Shown here piece after piece: positions 1-8,898 of a stretch of DNA of 64,000 nucleotides. Source of the DNA: Propionibacteriaceae bacterium (lineage in GTDB: Bacteria > Actinomycetota > Actinomycetes > Propionibacteriales > Propionibacteriaceae); assembly GCA_031262485.1 (NCBI GenBank), contig JAISHO010000019.1, positions 1-64,000 on the forward strand. The letters run 5' to 3'. The position numbers were made by a program, and so were the translations under genes. The notes under the pieces were generated by a model. The model had not been told where the DNA came from, ran no database searches, and was given only the letters and a program-made list of their open reading frames with translations. The number at the start of each line of letters is the position of its first letter. Positions within the stretch are counted from its first letter, which is position 1.

Positions 1-103
1 CCATCGCCTGGGACGCATCCCCCCGGCCGAGGCCGAGGCCCGATACCATGCCAACAGAACCACCGGCCGCCAGGCCAGTACCCCAGAAACCAACAGTGCA
101 TGA
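1..103 (+). pseudogene. 3' end of an IS3-family transposase (orfB-type), cut by the window edge
   Basis: Too short for the ORF track. Reading from base 2 gives HRLGRIPPAEAEARYHAN and then a TGA at 101-103. This matches the usual C-terminus of IS3-type DDE transposases, where an H-x-LG-x-x-PPAE-x-E-x-x-YYA block lies close to the end. The next in-frame residues (NPGRFTV) also resemble the tail of longer family members, so the TGA may be premature. Only about 33 codons are visible. I cannot tell whether the element is intact outside the window and did not identify its terminal repeat. Confidence 0.6.
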
Positions 104-180
104 AACCCGGGGCGGTTCACCGTGGTGGAGGGCTCCGGCGAGAACACCATCCTGGTCTCCCTCGTGCTCATAGGGCCGAC

Positions 181-819
181 TCACTTTTCAACAAGATGAT
201 AATTGTCGATGACGCAGCGTCGCGTTGAGAGAATGGCGACATCCTCAGGATTGTGGCTGGTGAAGACGATGGTGCGCCCTTCGTCGAGAAATCCTTGGAG
301 AAGTTCCCTGACCAACGCCACGCTGCTCTCGTCGAGGCCGTTGAACGGCTCATCGAGAAGGAGAACTGGCTGGTGCTCCATGAACGCTTGAGCTAACGCG
401 AGCTTTTGCTTCATGCCAAGGGAGTACTTGCCGACCGGCTGGCTGGTCTCAGGATCAAGCCCGACGCGCTCCATGGCATCGGCGATCTCATCGTCGCCGA
501 TGACTCGGCGGATCGCCGCCAGTTCCCGCAGGTTGTCCATACCGGTGCGACTGGCGATGTATCCGGGACGGTCGATGATGACTCCGAAACCGACAGGAAA
601 AGTTCCTTTCGGGGACAGATAAGCCGGATCGATGCTGATATGGCCGGTGTCAGGAACGACAAAGCGGCACATCAATTTGAAGAGCACCGATTTTCCCGAG
701 CCGTTCGGCCCGGTGATCGCCAAACAGTCGCCTTGACGCACAGAGAGATTGACATCTTGGAGGACGGGGATGCGCCGAAAGCTCTTCGACACCCCGACCA
801 TGTCAACAATTGAATTCAT
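181..819 (-). CDS. ABC transporter ATP-binding protein (exporter class)
   Basis: A 212-aa single ABC nucleotide-binding domain. Walker A is GPNGSGKS (about residues 38-45), the signature is YSLGMKQK, Walker B is VLLLDEPF, and the switch is TSHN. It is short, as for ABC-2 and bacteriocin or antibiotic export ATPases. Its ATG overlaps the stop of the upstream permease by 4 bp (816-819), so it is the last gene of a three-gene minus-strand operon and probably powers the two membrane proteins encoded before it. The substrate is unknown. Confidence 0.88.
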   Translation of the reverse strand: MNSIVDMVGVSKSFRRIPVLQDVNLSVRQGDCLAITGPNGSGKSVLFKLMCRFVVPDTGHISIDPAYLSPKGTFPVGFGVIIDRPGYIASRTGMDNLRELAAIRRVIGDDEIADAMERVGLDPETSQPVGKYSLGMKQKLALAQAFMEHQPVLLLDEPFNGLDESSVALVRELLQGFLDEGRTIVFTSHNPEDVAILSTRRCVIDNYHLVEK

Positions 820-2342
820 TCAGCTAGATTCCTTTCAAGAATGAGGTGACGAGGCTTCGCCATCGTGACGACAAGTGATGCTGCGATGAGTCCGAGCGCC
901 CAACATCCGAGCGTGGCCAGGACCGCCGTGATCGATGAAATCGTGCTCGCGAGTCCCCATGAATTCATGATGACGGGGGCTCCTCGCCCCGCGAAGAAGA
1001 ATCCTGAGCAGACCAGCAGAGCCAAGGCGGCGATCCCTCCGATGGGCCTCCCTGACGCCCATCGGATCAAAAGAACAATGAGAAGGTAAACCCACCCTTG
1101 GAGAGTTCCCGTGACGAGGAACTGAATCATAAGGCTGATCCAGGTGGTGTCCGCCAGATGGGCGGGATCGACGAATCCCTCGAGGCCCGCAGGTGGGATC
1201 GTTCCCACCACTCCGTCCGCCTTCACCAGAGACAACAGAATCGCCCAGACGAGGACGCCGACCAGATACAACGGATACCGCCACATCTGGCGGAGGAGCA
1301 GTCGACCGCCCCAGCGCGCGATCGATCCCCTGCGGATGAGCTCCTGAGCGAGCTGCCCATCGTCGATGCGCTCCTCCCACCCGACGAGCGCGACATAGAC
1401 CGGCCCGAGGAACACGATCATGAAAAAGAGGAACGACGTCAATTCGTGGATGCCGGATTCGTCGGCGCCGTAGAAGAGACCGAAGAGAACGTCGGTCGTC
1501 ATCCCCCACGGGGATGTGGCGACCGCCATGGCGATGGTCACCGCGCTGATCACGGCCATGAGGGGGCCCGTTAATGATTTCACCAAGACCGCTTGCTTAT
1601 GCCATGCGTCGAGGAGCACTGCGGAAAAACCAAGGAGCACGATCCACAGCCCAGGCTGGATGAGCATCGCCCAGGGGGTCATTGCGAAATCCATCATCGC
1701 CTGCGTGATGACAAAGCCATCGGCAATATTCAGCCATCCCATTGGGGTAGGGATTTGAAACGTCAGGATCACCCAGACGGCGATCGCAGCAGCGGGGATG
1801 AAACGCAGTGGCCTAGAAAGAACCGCACTGGCCATGAAGATGACGAGACCTAAGGCGGTCAGTGAGACGGTGACCCCGAAGAGCAGCAGAATCGTAAGCA
1901 GCAGTGGCGCCCAGCCAGAGCCTGTCAGAATTTCCCAACCCGAGCCAGGCTCGCCCACAGAAGCGCTCCATTGCCATTCCCAGGGAAGGCCGAGCGAACT
2001 GCACAACGCGACCACCACCACGGGCAGGGTGATCATCAACGCAGCTTTCCCCAACGGAATCACCGAACCGACGACCCAACGTGCATAGGACCCGTGGCGC
2101 TGAATCACTTCGATTTCACCGCGATGGCCCGCCATCGTTGTGGCATGGAACAGGAACACCGGCACCAGGAGGTAGGACATCACGTAGGGGTCCCCCACCA
2201 CCGCCGTGATCTGATCCCAGACGTTGGTCTCCCCGGGCGATGTGCCTTGCGACATCATCAAACTCCAGCGGCGTGACACCGCTCGGGCAGCAACGACGAC
2301 CCAAGCGGCTGCATACAGCCACATGATTCGTGACCCAAACAT
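816..2342 (-). CDS. Polytopic membrane protein, probable ABC-2-type permease
   Basis: A protein of about 508 aa with roughly a dozen hydrophobic segments (for example ALMITLPVVVVALCSSLGL and LYLVGVLVWAILLSLV) and no catalytic motif. I chose the ATG at 2342 over the GTG at 2345 because a GAGG ribosome site then has normal spacing. It sits 7 bp downstream of a second membrane gene and overlaps the ATPase gene by 4 bp, so the three probably form one exporter. I do not recognise a named family beyond ABC-2-like permeases. Confidence 0.75.
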   Translation of the reverse strand: MFGSRIMWLYAAAWVVVAARAVSRRWSLMMSQGTSPGETNVWDQITAVVGDPYVMSYLLVPVFLFHATTMAGHRGEIEVIQRHGSYARWVVGSVIPLGKAALMITLPVVVVALCSSLGLPWEWQWSASVGEPGSGWEILTGSGWAPLLLTILLLFGVTVSLTALGLVIFMASAVLSRPLRFIPAAAIAVWVILTFQIPTPMGWLNIADGFVITQAMMDFAMTPWAMLIQPGLWIVLLGFSAVLLDAWHKQAVLVKSLTGPLMAVISAVTIAMAVATSPWGMTTDVLFGLFYGADESGIHELTSFLFFMIVFLGPVYVALVGWEERIDDGQLAQELIRRGSIARWGGRLLLRQMWRYPLYLVGVLVWAILLSLVKADGVVGTIPPAGLEGFVDPAHLADTTWISLMIQFLVTGTLQGWVYLLIVLLIRWASGRPIGGIAALALLVCSGFFFAGRGAPVIMNSWGLASTISSITAVLATLGCWALGLIAASLVVTMAKPRHLILERNLAE

Positions 2343-2349
2343 CACGACC

Positions 2350-3183
2350 TCACTGCAACTGCGACAATTTCGGCGCCCGTACCAAGACAGTCGTCACGAG
2401 GGTTCCGGCGATCAACACCATCATGGTCAGGGGGACTAGCAGATGCCACAGTGGTTGTTGAGTCAAATTAAATGGCCAGACGAGAGTAGGCGAATAAGCC
2501 TCGAGCCACAACACAGCAAAGGTATATATCGCGATAAGATAAGAAATCCATGGGAGAGAGATGGCGAGAGCTTTATTCCTCACAAGGATAACCAAGGACA
2601 ATGAGACGGCTGAATAAAGCACCGCATTCATTGCGAGCCACAGTGAGTACATCAAGGGATATCCCCATGAGCCCCAAGCGGAGAACTGGGAAAATGTTGA
2701 ATATGTCTCCTCGGCTTCCTTGATGTCCTCCGAGGTCAGCAAATGCCAGGATTCTGGATGATAAGTCACATCGCCAAAAGCGACCCAGAAATACGGAATA
2801 AATCCTATGAGGAAAAACACCAGAAACGATACTATTGCATTCCCGAAATAGGAAGCCGCGAGCATCCTCCGAGCGCCGATTCTCAACCGAGCATAGGTGG
2901 CGAACCGATTTCTTATCCAAGCCACCCAAGGAAGAGTGAAAGGGACTGCCATCACCAAAGGAAGCACGAGTCCCAACGGACTACTGGAAAGTAACAGATC
3001 ATACAGGCCTGCAGGGAAAGCGAGAGTGGAATTAGGGACGACTAGATCGTAGATAAAATAGTTCGAAGCCAACGAGAAGACCAGGAGAGAGATCCCTGAC
3101 GCGACCATGACCCCTGGCTGAGCGATCTGCCAGAGAACATCGCGGAAAAAAGAGCCCGAAGAATTCTTCACCGTCCTTTCCAC
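2350..3183 (-). CDS. Membrane protein, probable ABC exporter subunit; AT-richer than neighbours
   Basis: A 277-aa protein with about six hydrophobic segments (for example ISLLVFSLASNYFIYDLVV and FLVFFLIGFIPYFWVAF). It is the first gene of the minus-strand operon with the 508-aa permease and the ATPase. The start is the GTG at 3183; a second GTG at 3171 is possible. Codon use is unlike the rest of the window, with many A/T third positions, which points to recent transfer. Function beyond membrane transport or immunity is not deducible. Confidence 0.65.
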   Translation of the reverse strand: MERTVKNSSGSFFRDVLWQIAQPGVMVASGISLLVFSLASNYFIYDLVVPNSTLAFPAGLYDLLLSSSPLGLVLPLVMAVPFTLPWVAWIRNRFATYARLRIGARRMLAASYFGNAIVSFLVFFLIGFIPYFWVAFGDVTYHPESWHLLTSEDIKEAEETYSTFSQFSAWGSWGYPLMYSLWLAMNAVLYSAVSLSLVILVRNKALAISLPWISYLIAIYTFAVLWLEAYSPTLVWPFNLTQQPLWHLLVPLTMMVLIAGTLVTTVLVRAPKLSQLQ

Positions 3184-3399
3184 TCGCCTGTCACTTGAAC
3201 ACTCACTGACGTCGCCATTATCATGACCATTCTCATGCTTCTTCCTTTGTTAAGCGTGGAAGCACCACAGAAGAACAATCAAGCGCAGGGCAGACCCGTC
3301 ATAAACCGCAACGCATGAGAGGCAAAAAACAATGTTCTTCATTAGCTGCTGTCAGAAATCTATCACTCAACCGAATGAGCGTGAAAAAGTGGGGGTTGC

Positions 3400-3576
3400 A
3401 TGACAGCCACTCCGAACCCTTGGCTCATCGATCAACTCAAGCAAGCCGACGATGACGTCGTTCAGGGGCGCTACGTCCAAACCTCCTCGCCGGAGGAAGC
3501 TCGGTCGTATCTGATGAGCTTGGTGCGGGAGGAATCCGCTACCTGGCAACATTCGAGTGGGCAGCCGCAACGATGA
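3400..3576 (+). CDS. Small ORF, antitoxin-tail-like (58 aa)
   Basis: Absent from the ORF track. The ATG at 3400 opens a 58-aa frame beginning MTATPNPWLIDQL and ending at TGA 3574-3576, just left of tRNA-Lys. The DQLKQADDDVVQGRY stretch resembles the acidic, Gly-Arg-containing tails of small Phd/RelB-type antitoxins. No toxin follows on the same strand. It could be chance coding, but the composition is protein-like and two more antitoxin-like genes lie within 1 kb. Confidence 0.3.
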   Translation: MTATPNPWLIDQLKQADDDVVQGRYVQTSSPEEARSYLMSLVREESATWQHSSGQPQR

Positions 3577-3599
3577 TCCCGAAACGCCGAACCGCAAGG

Positions 3600-3672
3600 T
3601 GCCCCCAGCGGGGTTCGAACCCGCGACCCACAGATTAAAAGTCTGCTGCTCTACCGACTGAGCTATAGGGGC
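3600..3672 (-). tRNA. tRNA-Lys (anticodon TTT)
   Basis: The minus strand reads GCCCCTATAGCTCAG through a GTTCGAA T-loop to CTGGGGGC. The 7-bp acceptor stem pairs with one G-U, the D-loop and T-loop consensus is present, and the seven-base anticodon loop CTTTTAA carries TTT. The discriminator base is A (position 3600). CCA is not fully encoded, because the gene continues ACCT. tRNA 3' ends are common integration sites, and the atypical ABC operon and IS remnant lie on that side. Confidence 0.96.
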
Positions 3673-3741
3673 GGAGATAGTCTAGCCCCTTCGGGACGGT
3701 GGTTCGACTCGTCGCGGCATCCAGTCGCTAGTGTGCGGCCT

Positions 3742-3924
3742 ATGCCTGACTTGGACTCCGTCGAACCAGTCTCCGTTTCCCGGAGCGAGGAACGCTCGAT
3801 TGCGACGGGAAGCCGCCCGGGTGAGCCTCGTCAATTGGGACTTCTCCAAGGGAAGTTCGTCATCCCCGACGGGTGGGACGACTTCACCGAAGAAGACAGG
3901 AAAGATTGGTATGGCGAGGCCTGA
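3742..3924 (+). CDS. Orphan antitoxin-like protein
   Basis: About 60 aa from the ATG at 3742 (GTG alternatives at 3731 and 3733). The C-terminal half, LGLLQGKFVIPDGWDDFTEE, resembles the tail of Phd/YefM/VapB antitoxins (GLxxGKFxVPDDFD), which binds the partner PIN toxin. No toxin ORF follows on this strand, and the nearby PIN gene is on the opposite strand with its own antitoxin. It is therefore probably a solitary antitoxin or the remnant of a second module. Confidence 0.5.
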   Translation: MPDLDSVEPVSVSRSEERSIATGSRPGEPRQLGLLQGKFVIPDGWDDFTEEDRKDWYGEA

Positions 3925-4003
3925 TGATCGCTCGCAGCGACGTACCGCCCACCGGCCCGGGACTAGAGAGATCCTCAGCAAAGATGGCATGCGGCAAGTG
4001 AGG

Positions 4004-4396
4004 TCACCAGAGACGTGTTACCACGGATCTGATGGCGTCGAAAGCGTAGTCAGCGCTCAATATCATCGCGTCCTCGATCACTGATTGCGCTCCCAGAAGC
4101 CGATCGAAGGGGTCCCGGTGATCCCATACCAACTTGGATGCGCTGATCGCATGCTGATGGGTGACTGGGAGCGCGACAGCGTCAAGATCAGACATGACTC
4201 GTTCCCAGTCAAGAAGAAGGGATTCCGCTTCGTGGAGCTTCCCCAATCGAAGCTTGATCCCCATCTCCCAAGGGCACACCGCCGAGACGAGGAGCTCATT
4301 CGACTCGTCCTCGATCAAGCCCATCGCCGTTCGGCTGAGTCGCTTCGAATTGGTGGCTGCCCACAGAACGGTGTGGGTGTCTAGCAGAATCTTCAC
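4004..4396 (-). CDS. PIN-domain toxin (VapC-like ribonuclease)
   Basis: A PIN-domain protein of about 130 aa. It starts ILLDTHTVLWA with the first catalytic Asp, then has the conserved Glu in WEMGIKLRLGKL, DPFDRLL, and SADYAFD near the end. PIN toxins cut specific RNAs using Mg2+ bound by these acids. I chose the GTG at 4396 because it overlaps the antitoxin stop as GTGA and gives the family's usual short N-terminus; the ORF track start at 4408 would add four residues. Its antitoxin is the adjacent upstream gene. Confidence 0.87.
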   Translation of the reverse strand: MKILLDTHTVLWAATNSKRLSRTAMGLIEDESNELLVSAVCPWEMGIKLRLGKLHEAESLLLDWERVMSDLDAVALPVTHQHAISASKLVWDHRDPFDRLLGAQSVIEDAMILSADYAFDAIRSVVTRLW

Positions 4397-4635
4397 GCGA
4401 TTCCCCAATGACGCAACTCATCCTCATTGAGGGGGGCTAACGACTCTCTCGCGGACTCATCGCTGAGACCCCCTGGAATGAAATCGAAGACACGGCGCTT
4501 TTTTTCTCGGATCGGGGTGAGTTGGACGTACGGCACTCCTCGAGAGGAGATGATGACTTCCTCGCCGTCTCGGGCTGCCCGTATTAGCTTCGAAAGTTGA
4601 GTTTTCGCGTCCTGCACGCCTACTGTCACGGTCAT
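4393..4635 (-). CDS. Phd/YefM-type antitoxin
   Basis: An 80-aa protein starting MTVTVGVQDAKTQLSKLI. This is the typical Phd/YefM N-terminal DNA-binding fold, followed by EVIISSRGVPYVQL and a C-terminal toxin-binding tail. I prefer the ATG at 4635 to the one at 4647 because family members begin immediately before this motif. It overlaps the PIN gene by 4 bp. Such antitoxins repress their own promoter, consistent with the nested inverted repeat just upstream. Confidence 0.87.
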   Translation of the reverse strand: MTVTVGVQDAKTQLSKLIRAARDGEEVIISSRGVPYVQLTPIREKKRRVFDFIPGGLSDESARESLAPLNEDELRHWGIA

Positions 4636-4647
4636 ACGATTCAGCAT

Positions 4648-4672
4648 ACCTGGTCAGAAGACCAGACCAGGT
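4648..4672. promoter_or_regulatory. Nested inverted repeat, likely toxin-antitoxin operator
   Basis: CTGGTC-AGAA-GACCAG is a 6-bp inverted repeat with a 4-bp spacer. Around it ACCTGGT is mirrored by ACCAGGT. It begins 12 bp upstream of the chosen antitoxin start, where a self-binding Phd-type antitoxin would act. Confidence 0.6.
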
Positions 4673-4882
4673 AGTTAGTAGATGGCACGCTTCGGCCTAT
4701 CTTTGGGCGACTTGACGAGATTGGCGACTTCAAGATTCCCGGGGAGCGAGGATCTGGTACCACCTAGGAGGGTGGAGCCAAGACCGCGAGTCTTCGAGCA
4801 CGCGTCCACCCGAGCACTAATGTGTTCCCTGGCGGAGCGGTCGCAGCGGCGCATCGCACGCTTGACGCGAAAGGTGGCGACG

Positions 4883-5872
4883 ATGGAGCGCACGGTTCTG
4901 TTCATCGGTGGTACGGGCACGATCAGTTGGTCGTGTGCGACGGAGGCGATCGCAGCCGGGTGGAAGGTGAGCGTCCTCAACCGGGGGAATTTCGCCAAGC
5001 GGCCCCTGCCCGAGGGGGCGGAGTTGATCACCGCCGATCTCGACGACGACGCGGCGCTGACGAACGCGGTCGGTGGGCGCGAGTTCGATGTCGTGGCCGA
5101 TTTCATGAGCTTCACGACTGATCGCCTTGAACGCAATATGAAGCTGTTCGAGGGGAAGATGGGCCAGTACGTCTTCATCTCCTCGGCCTCCGCCTACGCC
5201 AAGCCGGTGGCTCGTTTGCCGATCACGGAGTCGACGCCGTTGGCGAATCCGTTCTGGCAGTACTCTCGCGACAAGATCGCCTGTGAGAATCTCCTCGTCG
5301 AGGCCTTCCGGGACCGTGGCTTCCCCGCCACGATCGTGCGCCCCTCCCACACTTATGACGCCGGCCTGTTGCCGAACCACGGCGAGTGGACGGACATCGT
5401 GCGGATGCGCGCCGGCAAGCCGATCGTCGTCCTCGGCGATGGCACCTCGCTGTGGACGCTCACCCACGCCAGTGATTTCGCCCAATGGTATGTGCCGCTG
5501 CTGGGCGAGCGGCGCGCCATCGGCGACGTCTTCCAGATCACGAGTGACGAGGCGATCCCGTGGGACGCCATCTACCGCGAGTTGGCCAGCGCCGCCGGGG
5601 TGTCGGACCCTCAGTTCGTCCACGTCGCCTCGGAGACGATCGCCCAGGAACTGCCCGACTGGGGCCCCGGTTTGCTCGGTGACAAGGCGCATAGTGTCGT
5701 CTTCGACAACAGCAAGGTGCGCTCGCTCGCCCCGGGAGCGGCCCAGAAGGTCCCCTTCAGTGTCGGCGCGAAGCAGATCATCGAGTTCCACGACGCCCAC
5801 CCCGAGTTCGCCGTCTTCAACGACGAGGTCGACGCGGCTTACGACCGACTCATCGCCCGCGTCACCGGGTAA
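4883..5872 (+). CDS. NAD-dependent epimerase/dehydratase (extended SDR)
   Basis: A 329-aa Rossmann-fold protein. The N-terminal dinucleotide site is VLFIGGTGTIS, followed by the SSASAYAK strand and the catalytic Y-x3-K as YSRDK. The ATG at 4883 has AAAGGTGG upstream. The longer frame from 4682 adds 67 residues unlike the family. Extended SDRs act on nucleotide sugars or related substrates; the exact substrate is not evident. It converges on a sugar ABC operon with a hairpin terminator between them, so a functional link is possible but unproven. Confidence 0.85.
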   Translation: MERTVLFIGGTGTISWSCATEAIAAGWKVSVLNRGNFAKRPLPEGAELITADLDDDAALTNAVGGREFDVVADFMSFTTDRLERNMKLFEGKMGQYVFISSASAYAKPVARLPITESTPLANPFWQYSRDKIACENLLVEAFRDRGFPATIVRPSHTYDAGLLPNHGEWTDIVRMRAGKPIVVLGDGTSLWTLTHASDFAQWYVPLLGERRAIGDVFQITSDEAIPWDAIYRELASAAGVSDPQFVHVASETIAQELPDWGPGLLGDKAHSVVFDNSKVRSLAPGAAQKVPFSVGAKQIIEFHDAHPEFAVFNDEVDAAYDRLIARVTG

Positions 5873-5939
5873 GGAGCGAGGAGTTCGCCCGGTTGTATTC
5901 CGAGGCGAGGACGACGGGGCGGCCCCCCAATCATGCGAT

Positions 5940-5979
5940 GACGAAGGCCCGGCGATCATCATTCGTCCGGGCCTTCGTC
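5940..5979. terminator. Bidirectional hairpin terminator
   Basis: GACGAAGGCCCGG (5940-5952) pairs perfectly with CCGGGCCTTCGTC (5967-5979) across a 14-nt loop. It lies between two convergent genes (the epimerase and the ABC ATPase). There is no long T-run, as is common in high-GC genomes. Confidence 0.8.
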
Positions 5980-6002
5980 GCGTCGTCTTCGAAGTCTGAA
6001 GC

Positions 6003-6800
6003 TCACATCCCCTCGACGTCGAGCGGGTCGCCTGCCATCATCGTGGCGAGTTGCTCGACCGTCAGGTCGGCTTTGGCGAAGTAGCCCATCGAGGTGCCGT
6101 GGTTGAGCACGAGGAAATGGTCCCCGACCGGATAGGCGTGGTTGGGGTTGTGGGTGATGAGGACGACGCCGATGCCGCGCCGCTTCGCCTCGACGATCGA
6201 GCGGAGCACCACCTCGGATTGTTTGACGCCGAGGGCGGCGGTGGGTTCGTCGAGGATGAGGGCGCGCCCGCCGAAGTGGATGGCTCTCGCGATGGCGACG
6301 CATTGGCGCTCACCGCCGGAGAGGGTGCCGATCGGTTGGTTGACGTCCTTGAGGTCGATGCCCATCGCCTTCAAATCGTCTTTCGTCACTCGGCGCATCG
6401 TCTTGTGGTCGAGGCGGCTGAGCAGACCCTTGCCGACCGTCTCTTCGCGACCGAGGAAGAAGTTCCGCCACACCGGCATGAGCGGCACCATGGCGAGGTC
6501 TTGGTAGACGGTGGCGATGCCGGCGTCGAGAGCCGCGCGGGGACCGTCGAACCTTGTCTCGACTCCGTCTACAAGCAGTTCACCGGCAGAGGGGGCGTGG
6601 GCTCCGGAGAGAATCTTGATGAGGGTGGATTTCCCGGCGCCATTGTCGCCGAGCACACAGGTGACTTCGCCAGCGGTGACGGCCATCGAGACGTCCTGGA
6701 GAGCGACGACGCCGCCATAGGCTTTGCCGACGCCGCGGGCCTCGAGGATCGGGGTCCCTGGGGCGGGCGAGGAGGTGGGGGTGGGGTTCGGTTCGGTCAT
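6003..6800 (-). CDS. Sugar ABC transporter ATP-binding protein (CUT2/FrcA-like, single NBD)
   Basis: A 265-aa nucleotide-binding protein: Walker [10 protein letters not shown], signature LSGGERQ, Walker [13 protein letters not shown], switch ITHN. One ATPase domain is present rather than the fused pair of RbsA/MglA, as in FrcA-type systems. The ATG at 6800 overlaps the permease stop as ATGA; the longer track ORF upstream is a shadow. It energises uptake by the two upstream genes. The substrate is a monosaccharide or polyol by family; the precise one is unknown. Confidence 0.9.
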   Translation of the reverse strand: MTEPNPTPTSSPAPGTPILEARGVGKAYGGVVALQDVSMAVTAGEVTCVLGDNGAGKSTLIKILSGAHAPSAGELLVDGVETRFDGPRAALDAGIATVYQDLAMVPLMPVWRNFFLGREETVGKGLLSRLDHKTMRRVTKDDLKAMGIDLKDVNQPIGTLSGGERQCVAIARAIHFGGRALILDEPTAALGVKQSEVVLRSIVEAKRRGIGVVLITHNPNHAYPVGDHFLVLNHGTSMGYFAKADLTVEQLATMMAGDPLDVEGM

Positions 6801-7888
6801 GCGGCGGTCGCTCGCTTGCGGACGTAGTGGTTGATGATGACGGCGGCGAAGAGCATGACGCCGAGGAAGGTCTTGAGCCAGTTGGTGTCCCACCCGGCGA
6901 AGGTGATGCCTTGGAACGTCATCCCGTAGATGAGCGCGCCGAGCGCGGCGCCGCCGACCGAGCCGAAGCCGCCGGTGAGAAGACACCCGCCGACGACGGC
7001 GCAGATCATGAAGATGAACTCTTGGCCCACACCGGTGTTGGCTTGGACGGTCGAGGTGCGGAAGAGCGAGATCATGCCGACGAGCCAGCCGGCCGTCGCC
7101 GTCGTCATGAACAACCCCACCTTGGTGGCCCGGACGGGCACGCCGACCTGCCGGGCAGCCTGGGGGGCGCCGCCGACGGCATAGATCCAGTTGCCGACCC
7201 TCGTATGGTTGAGGACCCAGATGCCCAACCCGGCCACTGCCAGCCACCAGAGCACGGAGACGTAGAAGTTGGCCGAGCCGATCGTCAGCGAGGAGCCGAA
7301 GACCGGTTGGATCGAATCGTAGAACGGCACCTGGGCCATGCCCTGGATGACGACCTGGCCGGTGATCAACTTCGTCACCGCCAAATCGACGCCTTGGAGG
7401 ACGAAGAAGGTCGCCAAGGTGACGATGAAGCTGGGCAGCCCGGTGCGGATGACGACGATGCCGTTGAACGCTCCGACGGCCAGCGCGGCGATGAGCGAGA
7501 TGATCGCCGCGACCCAGACGTTGACGCCGATTTGCGTCGTCAGCACGCCGACGATGAGCGCTGTGAAACCCGTCATGACGCCGGCGCTGAGGTCGAACTC
7601 CCCGCCGATCATGAGGAGGGCGACGGCGACCGCCATGATGCCGTACGTCGACGCCGATTCCAGCCACACGCCCGCCCCGGCCAAGGTGAGGAAGGAGTCG
7701 GAGGCGAGGCTGAAGAAGATGAGGATCGCCAACGTCGCGACGACGGCGCCCAACTCGGGCCGAGCGATGAGCGCGGCCAACACCGGCGGCAAGGGTTTAC
7801 GGCTGGCCAGCAGGCGCGGGCCGGGCTCCCGGCGCCCCGTCCCGTTGCCGCCCGCGGCGGCTGTGGCCGCTGAACGTGTCAGGCTCAC
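6797..7888 (-). CDS. Sugar ABC transporter permease (CUT2 family)
   Basis: About 363 aa with many membrane segments and the BPD_transp_2 pattern ([17 protein letters not shown], and [20 protein letters not shown] near the end). I chose the GTG at 7888 because it overlaps the binding-protein stop as GTGA; the ORF track uses a GTG at 7909 that would overlap that gene by 25 bp. It is the middle gene of the minus-strand operon binding protein - permease - ATPase. Confidence 0.88.
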   Translation of the reverse strand: MSLTRSAATAAAGGNGTGRREPGPRLLASRKPLPPVLAALIARPELGAVVATLAILIFFSLASDSFLTLAGAGVWLESASTYGIMAVAVALLMIGGEFDLSAGVMTGFTALIVGVLTTQIGVNVWVAAIISLIAALAVGAFNGIVVIRTGLPSFIVTLATFFVLQGVDLAVTKLITGQVVIQGMAQVPFYDSIQPVFGSSLTIGSANFYVSVLWWLAVAGLGIWVLNHTRVGNWIYAVGGAPQAARQVGVPVRATKVGLFMTTATAGWLVGMISLFRTSTVQANTGVGQEFIFMICAVVGGCLLTGGFGSVGGAALGALIYGMTFQGITFAGWDTNWLKTFLGVMLFAAVIINHYVRKRATAA

Positions 7889-8898
7889 CGGGTGCCGTTC
7901 TGAGCCCACTCGAGGATCTCCGGGGCGTTCTCAGCGGTGATGAACGCCGGGCCGGAATACACCGGCTGGCCGCCGCCGACGTCGTTGCCGTTGATGTCCT
8001 TGAGGTAGAGGACGGTGACGCCGAGATAGCCCTGGACGTAAGGCTGCTGGTCGACCGCGAAAATGATCGTCCCGTCGATGACGGCCTGGCAGACATCAGC
8101 CGTCAAGTCGAAGGTCGCGACTTGGGCGGCGCTGCCCGACTCCTCAACGGCGCCGACGGCGTCGAGCCCGTACTGGGCGCCCATCGCCAACACACCGTCG
8201 ATCGTCGGATCGGCTTGGAGGCGGGCCTTGATCGTCGCCTTGACTTGGGCGTCGTTCGTGCCGTCGACCTGGAGGTTCGTCAGCGTGCCGCCCATCGTCT
8301 CGGCCGCCGCCGCGCAGCGCTCCTCATGGCCGACGTTGCCGGCTTCGTGCATGATGCACAGCGCGTTCGTCCACCCGGCCTCCTTGAGCTTCTCGCCCGT
8401 CTGGCTGCCCGCCAGCGTCTCCGACTGGCCGACGTGGGTGACGGCCCCGTAGCTTTGCGATTGCTCCATGCCGGAGTTGATGGTGACGAAGGGGATGCCG
8501 GCCGCCCGGGCCTTCTCCAAGCTGCCCTTGAGGCCCTCCGGGTTCGCCATCGAGACGACGATGCCGTCGACCCCCTTGGCGACCGCATTGTCGATCAACT
8601 GCGACTGGCGCGCCGGATCGGGATCGCTCGTGTAATCGACGGTGACGCCGTAATCCGAGCCGGCCCGCTCAGCGCCGGATTTGACGCGATCCCAGAAGGC
8701 GTCGCCCTGGGCGGAGTGCGTGACGATCGCATACGTCAGATCGAGATCACCGCCGGCGTTATCCGTCGTCTCCTGCCCGGTGCCGGAGCATCCGGCCAGC
8801 CCGGCGACGAGGACCACCGCAGCCGCCAAGGAGAGCAGACGACGACGAGCGGGATGAGAACCGGCGGACGGGGAATGGGCGTGGGTGACTAACCTCAT
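7885..8898 (-). CDS. Sugar-binding lipoprotein of a CUT2 ABC transporter
   Basis: A 337-aa type I periplasmic-binding-fold protein (ribose/galactose/inositol class). After an Arg-rich start and a hydrophobic segment, a lipobox LAGC gives a lipidated Cys. The mature part has the family pattern (QGDAFWDRVKSGAE, VDGIVVSMANP, GIPFVTINSG). The ATG at 8898 has GAGG upstream and is preferred to the TTG at 8904. First gene of the operon; its ligand cannot be read from sequence. Confidence 0.9.
   Translation of the reverse strand: MRLVTHAHSPSAGSHPARRRLLSLAAAVVLVAGLAGCSGTGQETTDNAGGDLDLTYAIVTHSAQGDAFWDRVKSGAERAGSDYGVTVDYTSDPDPARQSQLIDNAVAKGVDGIVVSMANPEGLKGSLEKARAAGIPFVTINSGMEQSQSYGAVTHVGQSETLAGSQTGEKLKEAGWTNALCIMHEAGNVGHEERCAAAAETMGGTLTNLQVDGTNDAQVKATIKARLQADPTIDGVLAMGAQYGLDAVGAVEESGSAAQVATFDLTADVCQAVIDGTIIFAVDQQPYVQGYLGVTVLYLKDINGNDVGGGQPVYSGPAFITAENAPEILEWAQNGTR

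Noticed and set aside
3600-3672. Searching the window for a second copy of the tRNA-Lys 3' end as an attachment site
   Set aside because: I saw no second copy of the GCCCCCAGCGGGGTTCGAAC segment in the window, so no att pair can be claimed.
4740-4800. GGTACCACC-type stretch as a T-box leader
   Set aside because: No specifier loop or antiterminator structure was found, and the downstream epimerase is not an amino-acid gene.
4682-4882. 67-codon N-terminal extension of the epimerase (start 4682)
   Set aside because: The extra residues do not resemble SDR proteins, and an ATG with AAAGGTGG upstream exists at 4883 directly before the Rossmann strand.
4817-5962. 381-aa minus-strand ORF opposite the epimerase
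   Set aside because: The plus-strand frame has clear SDR motifs and a ribosome site. The minus frame is a charge-rich shadow.
6827-8892. Long plus-strand ORFs (348 and 338 aa) opposite the sugar ABC permease and binding protein
   Set aside because: Mirror images of real minus-strand genes, Asp/Arg-rich with no recognisable family and no sensible start signals.
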